From Anadara kagoshimensis (Eukaryota; Mollusca; Bivalvia; Arcoida; Arcidae): 64,000 nucleotides of DNA. The translations under genes were made by a program, and so were the position numbers. Positions 24,042-36,000 of this stretch are shown here, piece after piece. Numbering within the stretch: position 1 is the stretch's first letter; each line of letters begins with the position of its first letter. The notes below the pieces were generated by a model, which searched no databases, was not told the origin of the DNA, and saw only the letters and a list, made by a program, of their open reading frames with translations. The DNA lies in the NCBI GenBank assembly GCA_021292105.1, contig CM037874.1, positions 30,954,800-31,018,799 of the forward strand, written 5' to 3'.

Positions 24042-27000
24042 TCAAGAAAACCAGAAATTTTGTGGTAAGAGTCCTTCAGGTGGACCAATCTGTCCATGAT
24101 TTTTGATACTGTCTTCTAGAAATGTCCTTAATCGTGATACAGGACCACTGCCAGCTTTAGTTGCCACATGGTTTAATTTAGGTAAATATTCCTTTACAAG
24201 TATATGTAATAACTTTGTAAACTGTTTTCTATATTCCTTAAACAGGGCGTGTCCAGTAACTTGTAACATGTCATAAACCATAGTTGTCGTTACATCCGGT
24301 AACGGTTCAATATTCATCACACGGGATAACCAGATCCAGGCATTTTCTATTCCGTGTGGATGAGGGTGGTTTACACCTTTAGGCGGCACTGCCACCAATA
24401 ATGCAGCATAAAGTCTCATGACACCTGACATCCGTTTTAAGAACTTGTCTTGATCTTCGACTTTCCCATCATCAAATTTGTATCCAAGTGATCTGTAACA
24501 TAATGAAGAAAAGGTTTAGAAATATTAATAGACCGTAAGATCATAGCCAAGTGGAAACATTTTTTCCTATACTTTTAAACAGTTTTGGAGATCTCTGGGC
24601 ATGAATTTCCAAATGGACACAAGTCTAAAAAATGTTAAACAAACTTAGGCTCACTTAACAATATGCACAGTTGATACTATCCAACAAGTTATATCAACTT
24701 CTGACAAATAGTTTTAAGATTTACTCTGGACAAGAACTACTCATTGAACAATTCAAGGGACCATGACTCAAAGGAAAATTGGCATACCAACTTAGATAAA
24801 TCATATGCCTATCTCCTATTACTGATACTGTGTATCAGTTTTGTAAACTTTCCTTATATAGTTTTGGAATTCTACTCTAGACAAGAATTTCCCCATTGAA
24901 AACTTCAAAGGTCCATAACTTAAAGGAAAATTAGCAAACAATGTCATGAAAATAATATCCACATCTCCTATCACTGTTGTTGTTTTGTTCAAAGTTTTGT
25001 AAAGTTGTGATAAATTGTTTTCAAGATTTACTCTGGACAAGCAGTGGGATGAAATAATTGACAGAGGGGATTTTTTTATTATTTTTTTCTCATTCACATT
25101 CACCATACTTTTACAATATTCTGTCATATAAACATATATAATTGAAGGATTGATAATTGGTTCCAAATCCAGCTGTTTGTTTTGTCCTCAAGCAAGATAA
25201 TTAATATTCTACCAGTTCTGACAGTTTACAAATAAATGGACACTCTTCACAGACAAAAATTGGATTTAACCCTACAATGAGGGAATCTTGCAAATGTACT
25301 CTTTTGGTTTCACACTAAGTAAAACAAAGATGAACATAACAGAGATAAAGCTTAATAATCATTTTTGGGGGGTCCACCCTCACCTCAGAAAAGAAGTTGT
25401 AATATTAATAAATGGCTAAAATGTAATAAAGAGGCCCAGGCTGATTTTTAGGTGCGATGGGCTACTGGCCCCCTACATGATCAGTATGATGAGCTTATAG
25501 GCTCAGAACAGCCTCAAGTCTCTTACTTACTTATGATAATCTTCTACTGACTGTCCTTCTTGTCTTGGGATGTGATACGGTACTATGTATGGACAGACCT
25601 TGTGGAATTCAGCAATCAAAAACCTGCCAACATCTGGATGCTCACACCATACACCAACAGCTACCCCAGCGATGGCAAACGCTGTCTCATGCTTAGATGA
25701 TACTTGTTCCTCTCCTTTTTTCTATATCAAAATAAATAAAGATCTGTTTAATAACAAAACACCATATATAAAGTACAAAACCAATAAAATCTAATACAGA
25801 TATTCCAAAATACCACAAAACCAAGGCGCTGATAGCATCACTGGCCCAAACTGGAATGGTGAATGCGTGTCATGTGGGCTGCCAATTGAGGTATCGCCAG
25901 CCACACCTTTTATGTTCCGACACTGGCCGCCATCACGACACCAAAGCAGCGTCACGGCAACTAAGTAGGTTCTAGTGACAGTGACGTCATTAAACTGCAC
26001 AATTCAGCACAAGTTTTTATTCTTGTGTTATTCAAGCATGCCGGGCCTTTGTTGGAACATAGTGGGTGTGGCCAGCGATCCGTCAATTATCTCAGAAATA
26101 GAACAGGGAGTAATTCACTGGTCCTTGAGCAGTGCACATAAATGTGTACTACATTACTGCTATAGGTCAATAAAGATTTTCAAGACTTGATTATCTATTT
26201 GTGTGAGATGGCAAAATTTTCTAATTAACAGGTGAATACTAGTAATTATCAATAATTGGTTATTAAGTTACAAAGCTATCGACATTATCATACAAGCATT
26301 TTACTAGATATTTACATTTAAATGCATGGTGTCCCCTTTAGTGCATCAGATGCTTAAGGGCATATTTCCATTCATTTTATTCATATACCACAGATTCATT
26401 CATATTACATCTCAAACTTCTCAAAAATAATTTAACATCAATATCTGACAAAGGAAGACTTGGTAGGCTCAGTTAACATCTAAGAAAAGAAGTTATGATT
26501 GTAATATACAGCTAAAATGTGTAATAATTAGGGACCCAGACTTATTTTTGGAACCAATGGGCTACTGGGGCCTTATGAATCTTTTAAAATCCCTGAATCT
26601 GGACATATACTTACCACAATCATCCTGGCTATTAAATGTTTACAGAACAACAGAGCCTCTGGGTGTTCACTGACAGAAGTCCTCTTGTTGGATATCTCTA
26701 CAGCATGTCCTTGTAATAATGCTAACAGTCTCTGTAACTTGTCACGCAGGTGCTCTCCGCTAACTGGTGATATAGCATTTATAGGCGTATTAACTGCTTT
26801 CTGGAAGCTGAATTTTAACTTCTTCACCTGAAATGAAAACAAATAAAATGGAATGTATTTCAAGTGTCCACAAAATAAATTCAAACTAGGAAATCCATAT
26901 TTTCCAAAAAAAATGTGCATGATCAAAATAAGAATATAAGAATTCATTATGAGTATCCATGTAGGATAGGGAAATCTCACCAGAGGGGTTGAACATTTCA

Positions 27001-30000
27001 GTCAGAGACGAGGCTGCCGAGTCTCTAAACAGAAATGTTCAACGCTGAGGGTGAGATTTCCCTATCCTACATGGATAAACTCATAATGGATTGTTTTCTG
27101 CCAATATTTGGCTTCAAAAATCGATTTACATAGACGTCGACGCCATGATGGAAAAAATTAACTTTGTTATTCAACATTCTACTATCACTATTGTAAAGAA
27201 TTTACCTGATTTTGGTTTATACAAAATGTATAAACTACAAAACAAAGTTATTTATTCTAAACTCTCAGAATAAACATTTGAAATGCACTAAAAATTTCTA
27301 AATTTTGAAGACTTGGGTGTCCTTTTCTCCAAATCTCCAAAATGACACCATGTTCCCATCATGATGATGTCATGCAATTGTCTTTTGATAATTATGTCAC
27401 CAGGGCTAATTTGCACGCATGACCCATAGAGGATAGAAATATCCACCACGAGTATCTTCAATGGACTATTTCTATATTACATGACCTGTCATGGAAGAAT
27501 AGCCAATGTCACATTTACTTCTCTCATAGCTTGTTTCTGTGAAGTTTTATCAATAAAAGCAAAGTACCAAGAAGAAAGCATTTACCTTTTCAAAGCAAAC
27601 TGAAACACTTTTTCACAGCAATAGCTACCTTGACAGAGATTTAAACCTAGGCTCCCTGTTCCATTTTTGGAATTTTTTAATACAACACCATCTGTATATT
27701 AATGCGAAGTCTCTTAAGAAGCTTGTTTATGATTGCAGTGTTCAATCTAGAAATGCTGTTGAATGGGTTCATCTTGATCAGTATTAAGGGACAGAAAAAA
27801 AAAACAAAATTAGAAAGAGGTAGAAATGGGTTCACATGAAACTCAACTAAACCCAAAAAGATAGGCCAGACAGTATTTTTGTGGACAAATTATTATTTTT
27901 GGGCCAATGACGCAAGGGCCCCTTCTTGATTGAACATTGTGTTTGGGCACTAAAATGAGGGTGACTGTAAAAAATTACCTGTGCATTTGTAGCTAGTGTT
28001 TTGTATGAGTTCTCCACATCTTTAATTTCTTGTTGAAGTCTGTTGTAATTGTTAAAAGCTTCAATGTCCACACACTGGACTTCATCATCTGCTAACTGTA
28101 GTGAAGTCTGTTGTACACTAGCTTGACCAGTAGCCCCCTGACCGCCAGATGATGGCATGGGGGTAGAAGTAGCCAATGGTCCTTCTTGTTGCTAAAAAAA
28201 GAACCTTAATACTAACACTATGTTCCTTTAAAACACCATAACATCAATATTTTTGCATTCACATAATGTAAATATGGACCACTAAGACCTTAACAAATGG
28301 GGTCATTTGGCAAAATAAGGGATCAATGACCCCTTCTAGAATGAACACTGCTTCTTAATTCCTGTGACCTTTTACACAATTAAGAACTAACTAAACAGAA
28401 GAGAAAAATCCTTGCACTCGAAACAAACTCGGTCAAGATCCTTTCACATATCAAGGCATTGAGTTCCTGGATGGTCAAGGAAACAGGAGTGACTGGAGAA
28501 AAGTATGACTTTCGGCAAGCGAACTGGCAAACTTTCTCACACTAAGATCTGCCAAAGTGGAAATCGAAGCTAGGCAGTCAGAGACTGTGATCTGCAAGCG
28601 CGCAATTAAGACCGCTCAGTCAACAAGGCCACTAATTTCAAAAGGGCAAAATACAAATGTATAATATTTCAACAGTGATTATCAAGTGGACCAACTGTTA
28701 ACATCAAGGCTCTCTCTGACATTTTTTGTGAATGAAACCGGGGGCATTGCTATTGTGAAAAATAAGCCTCATAATGGCTAAAATTGCGGAAAAAGAAAAT
28801 TTGTAAAGAAGAAATTTTCAAAATTGTGAAAATTGGCAAAGTTATTTGGGAAAAACACATAAGATTTGAGTTGTGAATGGGACAGAAAAACGGTCCAAAA
28901 AAACGACAAGTGAGACCCATGAACATTTTAGTGTGGACTATGTTTATAGTATCACTTACTGCTCTTTTAGCTTCCTCTGCTGCAGCTTTCGCTTTAGCTT
29001 GCTCTTCAGCTTGTGCTTTTGCCTGTGCTTCAGCTTCTGCCTTAGCTTTGGCCTCAGCCTCTGCAGTTTTATTAACTTCAGCTAAATAAAGCAAATAAAA
29101 AGACAGAATTATTGTATAATACTGACTATTGTAATACATTGTGTATTACATAAAGATTTAAAAACTCAATATATTACAAGAACAGAGAGCAACCACTGTG
29201 GTAGCTCAGTTGGTAGAGTGATTGCTCCATAAGTTGGGGGTCGTGAGTTCAATCCCCATCTGGGTCTGACCCATAGACTTGAAAGTGGGTAGTGACTGTT
29301 CTTTCTCCAAGCACTCGGCATAACGAAATGAAAGTCACAGTTCTTTCTGATGTGAACATAAAATAAATGAGGTCCTGTGTCACAGTGGGCTTGGCACTCT
29401 AAAGAACTCTGCTTTATAATGCCATCAGCACAACGCACAGGCAAAATTGCTGCACCTTTGCCTATAGCGGGCGACATCTCGATAGAAGTGAAATATTCTT
29501 GACTGGGACATTACACACCATTACTCAACTCAGCTCAACTACAAGAACAAAGAGTAGTAAAGGATAGCTTACCTGAACATTCAAATAAAAAATCACACCA
29601 ATTTAAAGACATTTTTCAACTTTTTCTAAATTTAACACAAAATTATGACCCATTTTTCAACCAAATTTCACAAAATTAATTATATGGTGAAGACAAAAGA
29701 GAAAAAAATGTCACATCAGATTTTGTCTTCAGTCATGTGTTTCATAAAATTGTATTTCTTTTTCAGTAAAAACGGCATAACTCCTAAAAAAAATGGCTAC
29801 ACATGGCCCAACTTGCTCTAGATCTATTGTTCATCAGGCCATATTTTAAATTTAAAAAAAAAATCCATCAAACTATAGTGTCTAGAAAACCACTGTCCCA
29901 GGACAGACAAGCAGAGAGGCTTGTACCATAATACATCCATATATTTCAACATGGGTACATACAAATTTTGACAAGGTTACAAAACATCCTAACTCCACTC

Positions 30001-33000
30001 CACACTATTGTTAAAAACATCTTAAATATCAAATTTCTAAACTTTAACCTTACCGATTTGACCTTTTACAAAATCAAAAGCATTGGAGCATATTGTAAGA
30101 TGTTCCTTCAACTTGTCGACAACCTCAGCTGTTATGTCCTTGGTTTTCAGTGTTTGGCTCATGAGTTGTTGTCCCTGACTAACTCTATGCTGTACCAAGT
30201 CTATTGCTTGTTTAGCTTTGTCAGGCAGCTTATCTTTGTGTTGACATCCCTGATACATTGCAGACAGTTGTTGTAAAACATTCACCATTTCTGTCAGCAG
30301 TTTCTGTATGGCATCCATTCTCTCTGATCTTTCTCTTTCCCTACAATGATTATACAAAGTTATGATATGCGAAATATGTTAAAACTGGCAACTTTTAAAT
30401 AAATTCAGTTTAAATTACATTGCACTTAAATTTTTATAATCATTGTAGTTTGTTGGTAATATGTGTAATATTACTGATCTTATTAATGATCAAAGTCATT
30501 ATTAGTGCTATTCAGAAATATAAAGTATTAACTTGTTTTCATTATGTTATACTGGAATTTTTAAACGAGTTGAATAAAATTTTATGCAATGAACCTTGCA
30601 TGAATTGCATAAACATTTTATTCAACAAGCTTAATAAATTCAATATTACATAAACACCAATTTAAGATTCAGCTAATTGTATAATATAGAAAAACTTTTT
30701 TTCTTTTTGTATTCATAAAGTGTTTTCTCAACTTAAGCAGAAAAGCCAAATTAGCTGCAAAATCACGCCAGCTAAAATATTATAACAATTGTATGACGCC
30801 ATTAACCAAAGAGACACAAGATGAGTTGAGTTGAGTAATGGTGTTTAACGTCCCAGTGAAGAATATTTCACTTATATTGAGAAGTCGCCAGCTGTAGACG
30901 AAAGTGCAGAAATTTTGCCTGTGCGTTGCGCTGATGGCATTATACAGCAGGGTTCTTTAGCGTGGCAAGCCCACCGTGACACAGGATCTCGTTTGTTTTA
31001 AGTTCCCATCTGAAAGAATCGTGACTTTCATTTTGTAATGCCGAGTGTTTGGCGAAAGAACAGTCATTACCCAAGTAATTACTTTCAAGTCTTGGGTCAG
31101 ACCCAGCAGGGATTCTAACCCACAACCTCCCACTAACCGAGCGAGCACTCTACAAACTGAGCTACCACAGTGGTTTTTCAAGAAAACATGATTGATATTA
31201 TAAGTGTGTAATATGATTTTTATTACATGGCTTTATTAATAGATTTTGGGAGTGATTATATAACAAATTCTGTTTTCTGAATTTTATTTTATTTTGATTT
31301 AACACTGTTTGGTCAAGAAGAAATATCGGACAGCCAACGGTGTTTTCATACAATAAACAGCAAGCTTTTTCACATCACATCACATCACATCTTAAGCAAC
31401 GAGAATCTGATATTTTATGAGTAAAAATCTAATTATGAAAATAAATGATCATGATATGGAAAAAATGAATCAAAAACCTTTATTGAGATGTATCCCTCTC
31501 TGAATGTTGTTTTTTTTTACATTTTAATTTTACCTGGATACATGTCTCTTGCCTGACAACATGTGAAATATCTAAGACAAAAGTGAAATTCCATGTTTGA
31601 CCACTCAAACCCCCCTCCCACCCCATGAGTCAAATTAGACTTACTTTTGTCTTAATTCTTCTTGAAGTTTTGCTTTTCTTTTTTCTATCATCTGAAAATA
31701 AGTGAAGACATCCAATTAAATCAAACAACATAAACAAATATGTGCATGCAGTATTCAAAATGACCCAATTATAAAGCAATACACCTTTACACTATTATTT
31801 GATGTACCTGTATGTTATTTCAACATTTAAAAACAAATTATAATGAAACAATTGCCACAATTAAAATTGAATAGCCAATGGCACATCTACTCCACAAAAG
31901 ATTGTTCCTGTGAAGTTTCATAAAGATCTGTTAAAACAGTTTTTGAGAAAAGTGTTCGATTAAAATGTAATAAACACTATTAATTATCACATTATACTGA
32001 CCCTCACTAACCAACAGATAATGTAAGAATATTACAGCACATTACCTCTTTATGTTGTCTATGGTCTTCTTTTAACTTGTTCACTTTTTCTTGCATTTCC
32101 ACCATTCTGAAAAATAAATACCAAACACGATCTTTAAGTCTTTGAGCTAGATGCATTTTTTTACCTGTTTGAAAAACCACCTTCAGCCAGTTAAATTGGG
32201 AAATTTGACTAATCTTCACCAGAATTAAGAAGGTTAAACTACACACATATCAAGTTTGAACTAGAACTGTCTCTGAAAGAGGCTAATACCTCCCACTCTC
32301 AACTTTTGATCTGGGGACAAATTGTATGTACATGTATGGCCAAATTGTAATGTGAAAAATTCTGTGTATGGAAATGTTAATAATTCGACAAAATACATGT
32401 GATGAAACCGATAATGGCAGGTGCCCATGTTCTTATGATGCTCAATATCTATGCATAGTTTAAAAAAAATTGGATCATATATAATTAATTAACTATATAA
32501 TCCAGCCAAAAAAGGAGGTGCACATGTTCAATGTATATAGAAACATCCTGTAAAGTTTCAGACTTGTTTTTTAAAAGCTGTAAGAGGAGTTGATTACACA
32601 AAATGGGTATCCCTCATATGGAATATTGTTGAAAAATGACTACCGGTAAGTTAAACTACCCATAAAATATGAACAAAATAATATAATCCAACCAAAATAG
32701 GAGGTGCACATGTTCAATGTATATAGAAACATCCTGCAAAGTTTCAGACTTCTTGATTAAAAGCTGTAAGAGGAGTTGATTACACAAAATCGGTACCCCT
32801 CATATGGAATATTGTTGAAAAATGACTAATTTCAAATACCCGTAAAATCTGAAAAAAAACAACATAATCCAACCAAAATAGGAGATGAACATGTTCAATG
32901 TATATGGAAACATCATGCAAAGTTTCAGACTTCTTGGTTAAAAGCTGTAAGAGGAGTTGATTACACAAAATGGGTACCCCTCATATCATAGATGTCAAAG

Positions 33001-36000
33001 GTCAAAGTCAAGGCCACAGTGACCTAAATTTGGTACATGACACATCGCCTTCCCATGGTGCATCCACATACCAAGTTTAAAAATCCTAGGTGCTACGGTA
33101 CAAAAGTTCTGTTCCAGATACGAAGATCCACAAGGTATTACTATCATAGAGGTCAAAGGTCAAAGTCAAAGTCACAGTGACCTAAATTTGGTACATGACA
33201 CATTGCCTTCCCATAATGCATCCACATACCAAGTTTGATAATCCTAGGTGCTACGGTACAAAAGTTCTGTTCCAGACACGAAGCGGGACAGACGGACAGA
33301 CAGACGGACGGACAAGGTGATTCCTATATACCCCCCAAAATAAGATTTTTTGTGATTGGTTTTGTGGAGTGGATTACTAGTGTACATGTATTTCTCCCCA
33401 TTCAAGAGTATTTCACTAAAATTTAGGTGGTCAGTTCAGAGATGGTTGAGGAAATAAGAGTACCTGGATAAAACCATCAACCTTCAGTAAGTAAACTGAC
33501 ATCTATCTTTACTCTACTCACACTAGATATCATAAGTTCATAATCCTGTTTATATCCAAAAAAACTTTGGCTGCTTTATTTTCTATTGCTTCAGTCTATT
33601 ATTGTGATCATCAATTTGTAAAGTTGCTTCTTACAGTATGAGATTGTACGGCTGCCAAAGATAACCTTCAAATGTAGTCTCATCAAAAATGAACGATCTT
33701 ATATCAAACCAGCTATAGCCTCAACAAAAGGTTAAGAAAATTCACAGCCACAACTGGGGTTTAAAGCCATGACCCTCATTTGTGAAAGCCAGTGACATAC
33801 TATTAGACCAACTCTGTCAATTTCAGTTTGTGTGAGCTTAGAAAGTGACATTTATAAATTGTAAAGTAACATATGGTAATTAATTACCCTTGTTGGTGTT
33901 GCCGCACAACTTTTTCATGAGTATTTTTGGCTTGTATTATTTTTCTTTGCTCAACTTCCTTCATCTTTCTAAGAGCTTCTTCTTCCAATTTCTTGGAATG
34001 GATCTTGAATTCTTTTTCTTTTTCCAATTTCTTGTTCTAGAATTGAAAATATAAACCTGATATAGACAACACAATCTGACAACAATCATTAAAATCTTCT
34101 CATTTCTATTCTTATTCACATACATATACTTGTTAGTTGATAAAACCCAAGAACCACAAGGGCCCTGGACACACAACAATTACCTGAACATAATAATTTT
34201 CATCTAACTTGCTTTGGTCATATGTACCCCAGACGTTAGTGGCAAAGTGACTAAAGCAGGCATTTAAGAATCACAGCGCCTCTCACTGCCCAGGTTTGAA
34301 TCCCAATTGTTCAAGGTCTTTGTGTGAGAAAGTTTGTCAGTCTGCTTGCCAAAGGTAGATGGAGTTTTCAAGTTTCCTCCACCATCCCAAAGCAGACTGC
34401 CGTAATATAAGTGAAAGAATCTTGACTGGGGCAAAAAACTTCATCACTCAATTTCATTCATATGTAGCCTCTAGAGTCTGAACGATTCTTTCTAAGATTT
34501 GACCTAGTGAACTACTTCTAAAAACTAAATAAAGTAAATGGGTTGTGAGAGGGTCTGTAGTATTGTACATTTTTACATGTACAAACCTGTCACCCCATAC
34601 CCTATTGGTATTTGGTGAGGGGTCTACAGTATTCCTTGACCACTGTGGTAGCTCAGTTGGTAAAGTGCTTACTCTGTAAGTGGAAGGTTGTGGGTTTGAA
34701 CCCTGACCAGGTCTGACCCAACACTTGAAAGTAAGTAGTGACTTTTTTTTCCGCCAAGCACTCGGCATAATGAAATCATGGTTCTTTTGGATGGGAACTT
34801 AAAATAAATGAGGTCCTGTGTCAGGGTAGGCATGGCATGTAAAATGTAAAAAAAACCTGCAGTATACTACCATCAGCTCAATGCAAAGGCAAAATTTCTG
34901 CACCTTTGCCTTTAGCTGGTGACGTCTTGATATAAATTAAATATTCTTGACTGGAATGTTAAACATCATTACTCAACATAGTATTCCTCATTGGTATAGT
35001 CTTGTCTTGGATTTTCCTCTTGTAGATAAAATAATACATGTACCAACCTTAGCTCTCTCATCTAATATCTGTTCATAATTTTTAATAGCTTGTACACTTC
35101 GTCCAAACTCAGGTGACACAACCAGTTTTGTGTGGTTTTTTGGTTGTGGTATATTTCTCTGTGGACTTTCATTTTTACTAAAAGCAAAAAGACAACAAGA
35201 AATTAACAACCGTCACTGAAGTGAATGTACATTTCATGATTTGGGTAATGATACATGCCCTGGAACATTAATTTTTAAAACTATACAACATCAATATCAA
35301 CTAGAGATTGTAACTGGGATACCAGTTATGTATGATTCCCCACAATCCATAAATAATATATGGCATAGACCCTTTTCAGGGTTTTCAACCGTCCCAGAAT
35401 ATAAAATTGTTGTTAATCTTGATCACTCAAGACGCTTTACTCTTTCCATCCTCTAAATTCTATACATGAGATTTATTCCGTATAATACACCTGAACTGAT
35501 AAGACCCGCTACGTGTTAAAAAAGTATGTTTTTCCCATAAATAGGGTCTTTTATATAGCACCGATCTATTTGATTTGTAATGTTTTCAATGAGTTTTATT
35601 CCGTTGATTTCAAGTTTATTCGAGTGTTTTAAAATAATACCCTAGGTTCTTTTAACCGGACATTGCCGGCTGACTTGGTATTGTATATATCTATTACTTA
35701 GATTTGTCCCATTAAATTGTTCATTTACAAGATTTCATGCTTGAGTGGACTTGTTTGACGGTCACTAATCGGATTAACTCATAGGTGTTAGCATTGGTTT
35801 GGTATAATTAAAGTGTCGTAACCAGCTTATATCCATTCAGAATTGGTTTCCTTGGGTCCTCAACGACATATTCAATTATGCTATTTACACCCACCCACCT
35901 TCCAGATAAAGAGAAAATGAACACGTCTTGCATATCTACACAGATAACAGATTATTGGTACCAAATTTCATATTAATCCATCAAGCCGTTTCCGAGATCT

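Noticed and set aside
24819-25166. 115-residue minus-strand frame
   Set aside because: Falls in a degenerate tandem repeat inside the last GLE1 intron; composition follows the repeat.
28873-29089. Two plus-strand frames of ~70 residues rich in Cys/Phe/Ser/Ala
   Set aside because: Antisense shadows of the Ala/Glu/Lys-rich GLE1 exon.
29190-29270. Possible functional tRNA gene
   Set aside because: A- and B-box-like motifs are present but there is no complete cloverleaf with a paired acceptor stem, and the segment is joined to a SINE body and tail with a target duplication.
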